Part shown: positions 8,601 through 19,082 of the stretch, in pieces | Position numbering within the stretch: the first letter of the stretch is position 1 | Layout: each line of letters starts with the position of its first letter | Source of the DNA: CAYGZC01 sp964354225 | Lineage (GTDB): Bacteria; Bacteroidota; Ignavibacteria; UBA10030; SZUA-254 | DNA length: 64,000 nt | Direction: 5' to 3' | Assembly: GCA_964354225.1 (NCBI GenBank) | Contig: CAYGZC010000103.1 | Location: 1 to 64,000 of the forward strand | Made by a program: the position numbers and the translations under genes | The notes under the pieces: generated by a model | Databases searched by the model: none | The model's input: the letters and a program-made list of their open reading frames with translations, nothing else | Told to the model about the DNA's origin: nothing

Positions 8601-9938
8601 ATGGAACTATTCGAACCAGACCATAAAAATAAATCCTCTCATTCAAATTCATTATCCAGCCCTTTAGCGGAACGAATGCGTCCGGCTGCGTTGGAAGATT
8701 TTGTAGGTCAAAAACAATTACTCGCTATTGATGGACCCCTTCGGATTTTGATCGAGCGGGATGAAGTTCCATCCATGATATTTTGGGGACCTCCGGGTTG
8801 TGGGAAGACAACTCTTGCCCGAATTATTGCACAATACACAAAAGCCGATTTCTTTCAGCTGAATGCAGTTTCATCGGGTGTGCAAGATGTAAGGAAAGTA
8901 CTTGAGCGTGCGGAGATAAATCGCGCACGACTGAACAAAAAAACCATTCTCTTTATTGATGAAATACATCGCTTCAACAAGGCACAGCAAGACGCATTGC
9001 TACATAGTGTTGAAGATGGAGTGATCACTTTGATAGGTGCAACAACAGAAAATCCTTCCTTTGAAGTTATATCACCACTTCTCTCAAGGTGCATGGTGTA
9101 TGTTCTTGAACCGTTAGGCGTTGAAGAACTGAATCACATTATTGACCGGGCACTTGAGACCGATGTCGTATTAAAAACACAAAACGTACAGATTGGGAAA
9201 AAAGAACGTGAGCTGTTGATGCTGCTCGCGGGTGGTGATGCGAGGATAGTTTTAAACGGATTGGAAACTTCACTCCGACTTGTAACTCCGGGCAAGAAAA
9301 GCGAAAGGATCATTAGCATAAAAGCGATTGAGGAAGCTTTTCAGCGGCGGTACATCAAATACGATAAAGGCGGTGAAGAACATTATAACATCATATCGGC
9401 ATTTATCAAGAGCATGCGCGGCTGCGATCCTGATGGAGCCATCTATTGGTTAGCTCGTATGCTGGAGGGCGGCGAAGATCCAAAATTTATTGCCAGAAGG
9501 ATGGTTGTGCTTGCTTCAGAGGATATTGGTAATGCTGATCCGTATGCGTTAACTTTAGCAACGAGTTGTTTTACAGCAATCGATTATGTTGGAATGCCTG
9601 AGGCACGCATAATTTTAGCACAGGCAGCCGCTTATCTCGCTTCGTCACCAAAGAGTAATGCTGCGTACATAGCAGTTGAGGAAGCTCTTGCCGATGTTAA
9701 GCAGCGAGATCATTATCAAGTACCACTTCATCTTAGGAATGCACCAACGAAACTGATGAAAGAAATTCAATATGGAAAAGAATACAAGTATGGTCACACC
9801 TTCGATAGTCATTTTGTAGAACAGCAATATCTGCCGAAGGAACTGAAGGATAAAATTTATTATCGTCCAAGTGATGAGGGGGCGGAGAAATCAATTCACG
9901 AACGGTTAAACAAATGGTGGAGAAATAAACAACGATGA
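8601..9938 (+). CDS. rarA: Replication-associated recombination protein A (RarA/MgsA AAA ATPase)
   Basis: RarA is a clamp-loader-like AAA+ ATPase that acts at stalled replication forks. Walker A GPPGCGKTTLA, Walker B ILFIDEIHRFNKAQQDALL and the family opening PLAERMRPAALEDFVGQ are all seen. The start at ATG 8601 gives MELFEPD..., close to the family norm at 445 residues. A GTG at 8553 would add 16 residues but has an AGGAG directly against it, too close to function. The stop overlaps the next start as ATGA. Confidence 0.92.
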   Translation: MELFEPDHKNKSSHSNSLSSPLAERMRPAALEDFVGQKQLLAIDGPLRILIERDEVPSMIFWGPPGCGKTTLARIIAQYTKADFFQLNAVSSGVQDVRKVLERAEINRARLNKKTILFIDEIHRFNKAQQDALLHSVEDGVITLIGATTENPSFEVISPLLSRCMVYVLEPLGVEELNHIIDRALETDVVLKTQNVQIGKKERELLMLLAGGDARIVLNGLETSLRLVTPGKKSERIISIKAIEEAFQRRYIKYDKGGEEHYNIISAFIKSMRGCDPDGAIYWLARMLEGGEDPKFIARRMVVLASEDIGNADPYALTLATSCFTAIDYVGMPEARIILAQAAAYLASSPKSNAAYIAVEEALADVKQRDHYQVPLHLRNAPTKLMKEIQYGKEYKYGHTFDSHFVEQQYLPKELKDKIYYRPSDEGAEKSIHERLNKWWRNKQR

Positions 9939-10900
9939 CTAGTAAGAAAGATTTTGCAGTTGGTATCGATCTCGGGGCAACAACTATCAAAGCAGGTGTT
10001 GTTGAAAAAAACGGTTCAATCCCCGATCAGTTCTCTGTTGATTCGAAAGCGAACAAAGGTCCAAAGATGGTAATTCAGCAAATTATTTTCACCATCCAGG
10101 AACTCTTTGGTCGGCATAAGCCATCTGAATGCGCGGGTATTGGCATAGGTACGCCCGGTCTTGTTTCAATAGATAGCGGGACAGTTCAGCATCCTCCAAA
10201 TTTTGTTGACTGGGGAACGGTTGATATTACAAAAGAGGTAAGAAAGGCATTCAAAATGCCTGTGTTCGTAGAGAACGATGCTAATTGTGCGGCTATTGCC
10301 GAGGCAAGATATGGCGCGGGTATCGAGTTTAAAGATTTCCTTTTCGTTATCTGGGGAACAGGTGTTGGCGGTGGCATCATAATTGACCGTAAAATATTTC
10401 GAGGACCACACGGTGGGGCAGGAGAGATCGGGCATATCTCCATCGACTACAATGGTCGGTTGTGTAATTGTGGAAATTATGGATGTATCGAAAGCTATGT
10501 TGGACAGAGGTATCTTTCTCAGCGGACTAAAGAGATTTTAACTAGCTCCAAAGATGGTTTACCTACAAAGCTTGAGCAGCTTGTTGATGGGAATTTAAAC
10601 AAGCTTAATCCTGAAATCATTTCTCAGGCAGCAGAGGAAGGAGATCAAATAGCGATAGGTGTGTTAGAAGAAGCCGGTGAATTGTTGGGCTGTGCACTTG
10701 CCTCTATTTTGAATGTTCTTGATTTACGCGTAGTTGTTATTGGCGGTGGTATTTCTGCCGCACCGGCGTTTGTCTATGAGTCAATTATTACAAGTCTGCG
10801 CTCGCGGATTCTAAAACCTCATAAGGAAAGTATCCGAGTTATTCGCGCCAAACTCGGGAACAAAGCTGGAATTGTTGGAGCAGCGAGCTTGGTTCTGTAA
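9935..10900 (+). CDS. glcK: ROK-family glucokinase
   Basis: A 321-residue sugar kinase of the ROK family, probably making glucose 6-phosphate with ATP. The phosphate loop GIDLGATTIKAGVV, the catalytic region ENDANCAAIAEA and the zinc motif CNCGNYGCIE are present. The ATG overlaps the rarA stop. Glucose as substrate is inferred from family; other hexoses or N-acetylhexosamines are possible. Confidence 0.85.
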   Translation: MTSKKDFAVGIDLGATTIKAGVVEKNGSIPDQFSVDSKANKGPKMVIQQIIFTIQELFGRHKPSECAGIGIGTPGLVSIDSGTVQHPPNFVDWGTVDITKEVRKAFKMPVFVENDANCAAIAEARYGAGIEFKDFLFVIWGTGVGGGIIIDRKIFRGPHGGAGEIGHISIDYNGRLCNCGNYGCIESYVGQRYLSQRTKEILTSSKDGLPTKLEQLVDGNLNKLNPEIISQAAEEGDQIAIGVLEEAGELLGCALASILNVLDLRVVVIGGGISAAPAFVYESIITSLRSRILKPHKESIRVIRAKLGNKAGIVGAASLVL

Positions 10901-10907
10901 ACACATC

Positions 10908-13421
10908 ATGCGAGTTCAACAGATCATCCTGCTTTCGATTGTTCTTTTCACTCTTTCGTCCGGTCAGGAATCTATTCTACGGGACTCGACCTTCCTTGCA
11001 AGTGATACAATAAAAATTGATACTACGAGGCAAGATACAACAGCAGCGGTAAGTGGGGTGGATACAGTTGTCAATTATTCCAGCACCGATTCTATCGTAT
11101 ATTTTCTTCCGACCAAAACTATGTCGCTTTATTCCAACAGTGATATTAAATATCAAAAAATGGAGCTTCAAGCTGAACGGATCGATATCAATTGGGATAA
11201 TTCTGAAATGATAGCAACCGGCGTTCCCGATACCTCCGATACAACCTCAAGAAAACTGCGTGGTGCGCCGGTAATGAATGATCAAGACGAAGTTTATAAT
11301 GGAAGAGAACTTGGTTATAACTTCAAAACGAAGCGAGGCAGGATACAAGTTGCGGATACTAAAATGGAGGAAGGATTTTATCATGGAGAAAAGTTAAAAA
11401 AAGTTGGGCAGGATGTTTTATTTATTGCTGATGGACGATACACGACGTGTGATAAACCCGATCCTCATTATTATTTTTTCAGTCCGAAGATGAAAGTGAA
11501 TCTGCAGGATAAAGTTATCGCTGAACCGATATACATGTACATCTCGGATGTTCCTGTTTTCTGGTTTCCCGTCGCTGTTTTTCCTAATAAGGGTGGAAGA
11601 CGTTCCGGTATTATTGCACCCGCGATTGCTGAGAACGCAACTTATGGCCGCTTACTGCGGCATCTCGGTTATTACTGGGCAGTGAACGACTACATGGATT
11701 TCGCCTTTAAAACAGATTTATATACTAAGGGAAGCTGGGCATTATTTTCAGATTATCAATATAATTTGAGATATTTTTTCAGCGGTGGTTTAAGCGGTGA
11801 ATATCGGAAGATGATCGAAGGCGAATCATCGGATAAGAGCGGCCGAAAGGATATTTCGTACATGGCACATATATTTCACCGACAGGAGATCAATCCTACA
11901 ATGCGTTTTGACGTGAACTTCACTTTTGCAAGTAATAATTCCTATCGTAATACAATCGATCTCAATCAGGCACTCCGCCAGGAAATTACATCCAATGCAA
12001 CTATCTCAAAATATTGGGAAGGGACGCCGAACAGTATTAATATAAACATTTCTCGCCGGCAAAATTTAATAAGTGGAAATATAAATGAAATATTGCCTTC
12101 TCTGAGTTTCAACCACAGTCAGAGTTATCCATTTAGATTTGGTAAAAAGAGCTTTTCAAATCCGTCCGATCTTGCTTGGTACGAGATGATCGGAGTTGGT
12201 TACAATTCTAACTTTTCAAACAATAGGGCGAAAGTAAAACAGAAAGTTGGCGGAATTATTTATCACATCAATGGTCGAGATACAACGAAGACAGTTGAGG
12301 ATTATGAGTTTGATCGTAATTATCGGCTTTCACAAAACGTTAATATGAACATTGCTCCCAAACTTGGTTACTTTACCATTTCTCCTTCGATGAATTATTC
12401 TGATGAGCGTACCTTCGTGAATAACGATGTGCCCGATACTGCACATGGTGCTCTTATCACTCGAAATCATCAACAATGGGGGAGGAGGGGATCGTTCTCG
12501 GCTGGTATTGGGGCGAGTACGAAGGTGTACGGGATTGTCCAGCCCGGCATCTTGGGTGTGTCTGCAATTCGGCATACGTTGTCGCCAAATCTTTCATTCG
12601 TGTACTCGAAACAAATCATTGGCGAACATCTTCCTCCGAAACAAATGATGATGTCGTTAAATGTTGGAAATAATTTTGAGATGAAAACCAAACCGTCGGA
12701 AGAAGGAAAAGAAGATAACAAGTTTCAGCTATTGAATCTGGGAATTAATCTTTCATATAATTTTACCGCTGACAGTTTAAATTTTTCTGACATCGGAATA
12801 AACTATCGAACGGGAATCGGAAACATGCTTGATATTGGTGGTGGAGCTGGGTTCGATCTATACAAGCTTGAGGAGATAAGACCACATATATATAATAGGG
12901 TCAATAAATTTCTCATAGCTGAAGAGGGGCGTTTGGCCCGTCTGAAGAATTTTTCTCTAAGCATATCAACATCGCTCTCAGGAGAGAAGAAGAAATCGGG
13001 CGGGGAAGTATCAGATACAGATACGACTGCTCAACTTCAACATATTGGTGGCTACCGTGGACGATATGGTGAAGAAGAGGAACCGGATTTCAGCATACCT
13101 TGGCGGTTGTCCATCTCGTGGGATTTTTCAGAGAACAAAGTCCCTGGCAGTAAATTCCGTTCATCAAATGTTCGTGGGAATTTGGAATTCAATCTAACCG
13201 ATAATTGGAAATTCTCCATGAATGGCGGATACGATATCGTGAATAAAGAGGTTGTCGTTCCGCAAATTAATATCAGTCGTGATCTTCACTGCTGGATTAT
13301 GAATTTTTCGTGGGTACCAATCGGAAATTATCGCTCCTACCAGTTCGAGATTAGGTTGAAGGCGTCTCAGCTTCAGGATATCAAGATAACTAAATCGGGA
13401 AGTTCAAGTGGAATATATTAA
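10908..13421 (+). CDS. lptD: Outer-membrane LPS assembly protein LptD-like
   Basis: An 837-residue outer-membrane protein that would insert lipopolysaccharide into the outer leaflet. A signal peptide opens it (MRVQQIILLSIVLFTLSSG). An OstA/LptA-like periplasmic region follows, with AERIDINWDNSEMIATG typical of that fold. The long C-terminal part alternates aromatic and polar residues as a beta barrel does. ATG 10908 is chosen because it opens the signal peptide; the frame extends upstream into glcK. It is shorter and more divergent than proteobacterial LptD but fits the Bacteroidota/Chlorobi form. It starts seven bases after glcK. Confidence 0.8.
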   Translation: MRVQQIILLSIVLFTLSSGQESILRDSTFLASDTIKIDTTRQDTTAAVSGVDTVVNYSSTDSIVYFLPTKTMSLYSNSDIKYQKMELQAERIDINWDNSEMIATGVPDTSDTTSRKLRGAPVMNDQDEVYNGRELGYNFKTKRGRIQVADTKMEEGFYHGEKLKKVGQDVLFIADGRYTTCDKPDPHYYFFSPKMKVNLQDKVIAEPIYMYISDVPVFWFPVAVFPNKGGRRSGIIAPAIAENATYGRLLRHLGYYWAVNDYMDFAFKTDLYTKGSWALFSDYQYNLRYFFSGGLSGEYRKMIEGESSDKSGRKDISYMAHIFHRQEINPTMRFDVNFTFASNNSYRNTIDLNQALRQEITSNATISKYWEGTPNSININISRRQNLISGNINEILPSLSFNHSQSYPFRFGKKSFSNPSDLAWYEMIGVGYNSNFSNNRAKVKQKVGGIIYHINGRDTTKTVEDYEFDRNYRLSQNVNMNIAPKLGYFTISPSMNYSDERTFVNNDVPDTAHGALITRNHQQWGRRGSFSAGIGASTKVYGIVQPGILGVSAIRHTLSPNLSFVYSKQIIGEHLPPKQMMMSLNVGNNFEMKTKPSEEGKEDNKFQLLNLGINLSYNFTADSLNFSDIGINYRTGIGNMLDIGGGAGFDLYKLEEIRPHIYNRVNKFLIAEEGRLARLKNFSLSISTSLSGEKKKSGGEVSDTDTTAQLQHIGGYRGRYGEEEEPDFSIPWRLSISWDFSENKVPGSKFRSSNVRGNLEFNLTDNWKFSMNGGYDIVNKEVVVPQINISRDLHCWIMNFSWVPIGNYRSYQFEIRLKASQLQDIKITKSGSSSGIY

Positions 13422-13480
13422 AGGTTACGATGTGGAATATATGATTAGAAGTCAAATAGTCAGATCGTTTCCATGTAAGG

Positions 13481-14743
13481 TTACGCAGAAGCTTTTCTTT
13501 CTTTGTACAAGTATGCTGGTTCTTTCTTTTTTGTAATTGTATCTTTTCCAATCATACACTTTACAAGATTCTGTCGTGCCGGGAGATGATACATAATATC
13601 AAGCATCGTACCTTCCAATATAGAGCGTAAAGCCCTTGCACCGGTACCGCGCTCTATAGCTTTTTGAACCACTGCTTTTAAAGCTTCTTCTTCGAAATCC
13701 AATTCTACTCCTTCAAGTCTGAACAGTTTCTGGTACTGCTTCACAAGTGCGTTCTTTGGTTGAGTTAAGATATTCAGCAAAGCTTTTTCGTCAAGTGAGT
13801 GAAGTGCTGCAACAACATGAAGTCGTCCAATAAATTCCGGAATTAAACCAAATTTTAATAAATCATCCGGTTCTACCAACGGTAGAAATTCATCCGCTGC
13901 GTGTTCTTTCTTACTCTTAATATTAGCTCCGAAACCAATTGGATTTTGACTGATTCTTCTAGCAATAATTTTTTCAAGTCCCTCAAATGCACCCCCACAG
14001 ATAAAAAGTATGTTCTTTGTGTTGATGTTAATAAGACTTTGTTCGGGATGTTTGCGACCTCCTTTGGGTGGAACACCTGCAAGTGTGCCTTCCAATATTT
14101 TCAACAGCGCTTGCTGAACTCCCTCACCTGAAACGTCGCGCGTTATCGAAGTGCTGTCACTCTTTCGGGCAATTTTATCAATCTCATCGATGTATACAAT
14201 TCCTCGCTCTGCTCTTTCAACGTTGTAGTCAGCATTCTGGAGAAGGTGAACGAGCACCGTCTCAACATCATCGCCAACGTATCCTGCTTCTGTTAGTGTG
14301 GTTGCATCGGCTATGGCAAATGGTACATCGAGAATCCTCGCTAATGTTTGTGCGAGTAGAGTTTTGCCCGTACCGGTTGGACCAAGTAAAAGTATGTTGC
14401 TTTTCTCTATTTCCACATCATCCATTGCATGAAGCTGGGACTTCGAATCAATCCGTTTGTAGTGGTTGTAAACCGCAACGGCGAGATTTTTTTTCGCGAA
14501 TTCTTGGCTGATGACATAATCATCTAATGCTTTTTTAATCTCGATTGGAGTTAACAGTGTTTTCGCTGTGGCTCGTTTGGCGGTTATAGCAGCAAGATTA
14601 TTTCTAAGGATGTCAACAGAGCTTACGACGCACGCATCGCAAATGTATGCTTCAGGACCGGCTATCATGCTTTGAACTTGTTCTGCTGTGCGTCCACAAA
14701 AAGAGCACTTGATCGGCTCATCCATTCTTGGTCGTTGTGCCAT
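13481..14743 (-). CDS. clpX: ATP-dependent Clp protease ATP-binding subunit ClpX
   Basis: ClpX unfolds tagged proteins and feeds them to ClpP. The N-terminal zinc finger (C-SFC ... CDAC, residues about 13-38), Walker [12 protein letters not shown], pore loop GYVGDD, Walker [11 protein letters not shown] and the PPKGGRKHP loop are all present in 420 residues. It follows clpP by three bases and is probably in one operon with tig and clpP. It ends convergently with lptD, 59 bp away. Confidence 0.95.
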   Translation of the reverse strand: MAQRPRMDEPIKCSFCGRTAEQVQSMIAGPEAYICDACVVSSVDILRNNLAAITAKRATAKTLLTPIEIKKALDDYVISQEFAKKNLAVAVYNHYKRIDSKSQLHAMDDVEIEKSNILLLGPTGTGKTLLAQTLARILDVPFAIADATTLTEAGYVGDDVETVLVHLLQNADYNVERAERGIVYIDEIDKIARKSDSTSITRDVSGEGVQQALLKILEGTLAGVPPKGGRKHPEQSLININTKNILFICGGAFEGLEKIIARRISQNPIGFGANIKSKKEHAADEFLPLVEPDDLLKFGLIPEFIGRLHVVAALHSLDEKALLNILTQPKNALVKQYQKLFRLEGVELDFEEEALKAVVQKAIERGTGARALRSILEGTMLDIMYHLPARQNLVKCMIGKDTITKKKEPAYLYKERKASA

Positions 14744-14746
14744 GAT

Positions 14747-15373
14747 CTATTTATCTTTCTTGGGTTCTACTCGTGCTTTTTTAAATAACAGATTATCGAT
14801 TAAACCGTATGCTTTCGCTTCTTCCGAAGACATGTAATAATCTCTATCCGTATCTTTCTCAACCTGCTCAACAGGTTTACCGCAGTGAATGGCGAGGATT
14901 TCATTGATGCGTTTCTTCATGCGAAGTATCTCTTCCGCTTGTATACTGATATCGGTTGCAGTTCCCTGCACACCACCCCATGGTTGGTGAATCATTATGC
15001 GCGAGTTCGGAAGTGCTGTGCGTTTTCCTTTAGTGCCCCCCGCAAGCAGAACCGCTGCCATACTTGCCGCCATACCAATGCAAATTGTTGAAATATTCGG
15101 ACGAATGTACTGCATCGTGTCGTAAACTGCCAGACCTGACGATACGGAGCCGCCCGGACTATTGATGTATAAATTTATATCCTTGTCAGGATCTTCGGAT
15201 TCTAAAAATAAAAGCTGAGCGATTACAAGACTTGCAATCGTATCGTCTATCGGTGTGCTTATGAAGACGATTCGCTCTTTAAGGAGACGCGAAAATATAT
15301 CGTACGCTCTTTCGCCGCGTCCTGTTTGCTCAACAACAATGGGAACCAGTTGGTTTATTATCTTCTTCTCCAT
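14747..15373 (-). CDS. clpP: ATP-dependent Clp protease proteolytic subunit ClpP
   Basis: ClpP is the serine peptidase barrel that degrades proteins delivered by ClpX. The catalytic Ser is in GMAASMAA (residue 104), His in RIMIHQP (129) and Asp in EKDTDRD (about 174). The 208-residue length is typical including a short N-terminal propeptide. It lies between tig and clpX in the common tig-clpP-clpX order. Confidence 0.95.
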   Translation of the reverse strand: MEKKIINQLVPIVVEQTGRGERAYDIFSRLLKERIVFISTPIDDTIASLVIAQLLFLESEDPDKDINLYINSPGGSVSSGLAVYDTMQYIRPNISTICIGMAASMAAVLLAGGTKGKRTALPNSRIMIHQPWGGVQGTATDISIQAEEILRMKKRINEILAIHCGKPVEQVEKDTDRDYYMSSEEAKAYGLIDNLLFKKARVEPKKDK

Positions 15374-15414
15374 ACAATATTTTACCTTTCCTTTTTAAGA
15401 GATACTAAATATTT

Positions 15415-16689
15415 TCAGCTAATAGGTTCTTCTGTAATTTTTTCCGTTATCTGTGCATATTTCTTTAGGAAATCTGTCAATTTGCTATTAATAATTCTAT
15501 CCTTTACCGAGTTTGAAGATTTATAGAATTGAAGCAATCGCTCTTTCTCGATAGCGAATTTTGGTGCTTCAATTTCAGCAAGACGATCATAATCCGTGTC
15601 TTCAACACTGATTTTTTCAGTATCAACAATTTTTTCTTGGATTAAAAACCATTTTGCCTGATAAACTGCATAGCTACGATTATTTTCATTGAAAGCATCT
15701 TTATTAAAATCATCAGGCAGCTTTTTATTCGGATACTGATTTTTCATATCTTCAATTAAAGAGTCAAGGACGCCCTTGATCAGCGATTCAGGAACAGTAA
15801 ATTCGTGCCGGCGTACAATCTCACCTATGATAGAATCTAACAGCCGGCGTTCGCTGAGATCATTCCAGTATCTTTCTATATCCTTTTTAAGTTGTTGCTG
15901 GAAATCTGTTAGAGTGGTTATTTTTTCTTTAGTGATTTTTTTAACAAACTCATCACTCAAATCGGGAAGATTTACCTTCTCGATTTTTTTTATAATAAGA
16001 TCTAAATTATCGATGTACTTATCACCATCATGTTCTTGTTCGATCTTTACTCGACGTGTTTCACCGACCTTTACTTTGTGCAGTGCCTCTTTAATTTTAG
16101 GTAATAACGATTCATTAGCTAAATAAAATTTTGCATCGGTTTTTTTTTTGCCTATCAATAGGTTTCCGCTATCGTCAAGCTGCTGTACGTCTGCTGTAAC
16201 TACATGTTCATCGTCGGTTACTTCATAAACTTGCTCCATCGTGCTGTTTGATTTGCGAAGCCGCAGAAGTTCTTCGCTGATTTCTTTATCTGTTACGATA
16301 TGAATTACTTTTTCAGCGGGTATATTCTTATATTCCTTCAGCTCAAATGTTGGTTTGACCTCGTATTTTACTTTAAAGGTTAACAACTCTCCACGCTTGT
16401 AATCAATATCTGTAAGTACCGGTTCACCCACGGGAAAGATTTCTCGTTCCTTTACAACTTGTCGGTACAAATCACTAGCGATTGTATCAAGTGAATTGTA
16501 TTCGATGCTTTCACCATGTTTTCGTTTGACAAGTTCGAGAGGTGCTTTTCCCTTTCGGAATCCTTTTATCTCAATTTTGGCTTGCTGTCGTTTATACGCT
16601 TCTTCAAGATGGGGAGCAAGTTCCAGTGCTGTTGCTTGAATTTGAATTTCTTTTTCAACATCTGATATGTTTGTTAGTGAAACTTCCAT
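15415..16689 (-). CDS. tig: Trigger factor chaperone
   Basis: Trigger factor binds nascent chains at the ribosome exit tunnel. The ribosome-binding signature KGFRKGKAPLELVKRKHG is at about residues 43-61, followed by a divergent PPIase-like middle domain (about 145-235) and a helical C-terminal arm. The length of 424 residues is normal. It is first of the three-gene minus-strand operon with clpP and clpX. Confidence 0.92.
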   Translation of the reverse strand: MEVSLTNISDVEKEIQIQATALELAPHLEEAYKRQQAKIEIKGFRKGKAPLELVKRKHGESIEYNSLDTIASDLYRQVVKEREIFPVGEPVLTDIDYKRGELLTFKVKYEVKPTFELKEYKNIPAEKVIHIVTDKEISEELLRLRKSNSTMEQVYEVTDDEHVVTADVQQLDDSGNLLIGKKKTDAKFYLANESLLPKIKEALHKVKVGETRRVKIEQEHDGDKYIDNLDLIIKKIEKVNLPDLSDEFVKKITKEKITTLTDFQQQLKKDIERYWNDLSERRLLDSIIGEIVRRHEFTVPESLIKGVLDSLIEDMKNQYPNKKLPDDFNKDAFNENNRSYAVYQAKWFLIQEKIVDTEKISVEDTDYDRLAEIEAPKFAIEKERLLQFYKSSNSVKDRIINSKLTDFLKKYAQITEKITEEPIS

Positions 16690-16789
16690 TATTCGAAATT
16701 ATTCCTTTCCATAATTAAACGGATTCTTGATTAAGGTACATCGAAATAAATTAAATCCTCGTGTGTTGAATCAACCTGAAAATCATAGT

Positions 16790-16870
16790 GGGCATGGGGG
16801 GATTTGAACCCTCACAGGTTTCCCTACTAGCTCCTAAGGCTAGCGCGTCTGCCAGTTCCGCCACATGCCC
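16790..16870 (-). tRNA. tRNA-Leu (anticodon TAG)
   Basis: The minus strand folds as a tRNA: acceptor GGGCATG/CATGCCC, anticodon stem CTAGC/GCTAG with loop CTTAGGA (anticodon TAG), a short extra arm and a T arm with TTCAAAT. The T stem has one A-C mismatch. CCA is not encoded. Nothing else is recognised in the 187 bp between it and the response regulator gene. Confidence 0.92.
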
Positions 16871-17057
16871 AAGCTTAAGTTTTTCGGGTTGTCTTTACCA
16901 ATTCCGATAGATAATCACTCGCATATTACGGTTTTTATAAAATTGTTGTCTCAATATACAGCTTTTTCGACGGAACTTCAACAGATCACGAAACAATTCA
17001 TTTTGAGGAATTGTGAAAGCCCCGATGATGGTGAGCGATAAAATCTGCTGTATCAGT

Positions 17058-17426
17058 TTATTCTTTCAGCACCCGATTGATGCAAGCTGAAAGTGTTATA
17101 ATATCGTATGGTTTGGTTAAATAATCATTAGCTCCCAGTGTTAAACTATCTCTTGCGATTTTCAACTCGTCTACTCCAGTGAGCATGATGACTTTATCTG
17201 CGAGGTTATTCTGCCGGACATTTCTTAAAACTTCCATGCCATCCATTCCCGGCATTCTGATGTCTAACAAAACAACATTGAAATAAATTTTTTGCAATTT
17301 TTCGATTGCGATCTCGCCGCTCTCCGCTTCATCAACGTCGAAGCCGCGTTGCTCAAGTTCATGTCTGAGAAGTAATCGCATTGTTTCCTCATCGTCAACG
17401 ATGAGTATTTTAGTTTTATCCCACAT
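17058..17426 (-). CDS. Single-domain response regulator (CheY-like receiver)
   Basis: This 122-residue protein is a receiver domain with no output domain. The acidic pocket DD (residues 11-12), phosphoacceptor Asp55 in VVLLDIRMPG, the conserved Thr in VIMLTG and Lys in DYLTKPYD are all present. A sensor kinase normally phosphorylates such proteins, but none is encoded nearby, so its partner and pathway are unknown. Confidence 0.88.
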   Translation of the reverse strand: MWDKTKILIVDDEETMRLLLRHELEQRGFDVDEAESGEIAIEKLQKIYFNVVLLDIRMPGMDGMEVLRNVRQNNLADKVIMLTGVDELKIARDSLTLGANDYLTKPYDIITLSACINRVLKE

Positions 17427-17598
17427 TCTTTAACCTTTCAAAATTTGCATAAAATATACCACGAATATTAAGGAAAAGCAAGCTCAAAATAATTAAATGT
17501 GACAGATGTGGGTGATTTGAATGGAAGAAAGTCAATCAGGTTGCTCAGTAAAAAGAAAATCTGTATATTTTACAGGAAATAATTATAAATAACGGATG

Positions 17599-17672
<74 letters not shown>

Positions 17673-17731
17673 CATAAATTGAGGGTTTCTAAATTATCGC
17701 AACCATATCGCAACTATTCGTTTTTACTTTT

Positions 17732-17843
17732 GTTCCGCAGCCATTCGCTCGCGAGTGGTTGCGCGAGAAAGAAAGTGCGAACATGAATAAGCAAACAACT
17801 GAGCAACCACAAAAGCACGCGCGCTCATGAGCGGCTGCGGAAC
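17732..17843. repeat. Long imperfect hairpin between tRNA-Arg and the DUF2806 gene
   Basis: Outer arms GTTCCGCAGCC (17732-17742) and GGCTGCGGAAC (17833-17843) are perfect complements. Inside them GTGGTTGC and GCAACCAC form a second pair, and CTCGCGAG forms a local palindrome. The element could be a recombination site or an unknown repeat; there is no T-run for a terminator. Confidence 0.6.
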
Positions 17844-17874
17844 GCTGCGCATCATTCAAGAAAGATAGAATGAC

Positions 17875-18723
17875 ATGAATGACTCAAAGTCAATAATCAA
17901 TTTTGGCGATTTGTCCAAACCTGCAAACACACTCATTAATAAGATCTCTGATGCTATCGGTGGAATCTTCAAACCACAGCAAATTAGAAGGGTTGCACAA
18001 GCAGAAGCAGAGGCGGAAAAAATACGTGCAGTTGGAAGGATTGAAGTGAATGAGTTGTAGCATCGTGCTCTACATCGGTTTATTGCTGAAGAGGCGAAGA
18101 ACCAGCACAACATTGAATCTATTACCCAGAAAGCACTACCACAAGTAACAGAAAAAGCTAGTCCAGAAAAGGTTGAGAACGATTGGATAGTGAACTTCTT
18201 TGACAAATGTCGACTGATCTCGGATGAGGAAATGCAAAAGCTTTGGGCGATGGCTCTTGCGGGAGAAGCGAACTCCCCAGGGAAGTACTCAAAGAGAACA
18301 GTCAATCTTCTTTCCTCGCTCGATAAGGATGATGCTCAACGGTTTTCAAGACTCTGTTCCTACGGCTTTGTAATCCAAGGAGATCTTGTCACTCTGATCT
18401 ATGATATCTTTCACCCCATATATAAAGATCACGGGATCAATTTCAGCATTTTGTCTCATCAGGAGGGCATCTGTCTTATCCAATTAGGGGACGTTTCTGA
18501 TTTTGTGCTTCGCAATTTGCCTCAGAAAATAAAAGTCATTTTCTTTGGAAAAAAGGTGCAGATAGAATTCCAATCTCCTACAGAGAATCATATGGAGGTC
18601 GGCTGTGTGCTTTTGACCCAGGTCGGGAATGAGCTTGCGACAATTTGTGACTCTGTACAGAGAGAGGGATTTCTAGAATACGTGAAAGGGAAATGGACAT
18701 CTTTTGGCTACAAAATAGAATGA
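17875..18723 (+). pseudogene. DUF2806 domain protein gene interrupted by in-frame TAG
   Basis: One frame of about 282 codons is broken by a single TAG at 18058-18060. The first part (61 codons) ends ...RIEVNEL; after the stop the same frame reads HRALHRFIAEEAKNQHNIES and then the DUF2806 core (WIVNFFDKCRLISDEEMQKL). Homologs usually have Gln at this place, so CAG to TAG would explain the stop. The first ATG after it is at 18190, which would give only 177 residues. DUF2806 has no known function and occurs in accessory regions. No transposase or integrase accompanies it. Confidence 0.7.
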
Positions 18724-19047
18724 AGATACGAAAGGTTGACCGGCACCTTACACCACAAACAACGACGGTCCATTTATAGTAAAGAAAAATGATAGTTATT
18801 GCTAGCACGGTCAACCCAATCGTCACAAACTGGGCTGGCAACATAGGAATTGGTTGGTATAATTGAAAATTGTCAAATGGCTATTTTGGGAGTTGGGGAG
18901 AAACGGTTACAACGTTCGAAACACGTTGAAAATCTATCAAGATTATATTCAAAACTGAAGTCAAAGGGCCTGTAGTTTAATAATATTACAACCCACCTGA
19001 GATACAGCACATTCCAGAATTATTTTTCCCGAATCACAAGATTTTAC
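18724..19047. other. Gene-free segment after the DUF2806 remnant
   Basis: About 320 bases with no coding frame, RNA gene or clear repeat that I can support. It separates the broken DUF2806 gene from the promoter at 19048. Confidence 0.5.
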
Positions 19048-19076
19048 TTGACATTTAAAAATTGATTTGATATATT
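19048..19076 (+). promoter_or_regulatory. Consensus promoter for a non-coding transcript
   Basis: TTGACA at 19048-19053 and TATATT at 19071-19076 are separated by 17 bp. The downstream 190 bases contain no credible gene on this strand and end in a hairpin with a T-run, so the promoter appears dedicated to an RNA. Confidence 0.65.
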
Positions 19077-19082
19077 TCCACA

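Noticed and set aside
10872..10907. Upstream extension of the lptD frame into glcK
   Set aside because: The signal peptide starts at ATG 10908; the extension would precede it with soluble sequence.
17673..19047. Possible integrated element using tRNA-Arg as attachment site
   Set aside because: No integrase and no duplicated tRNA 3' end were found, so an att site cannot be assigned.
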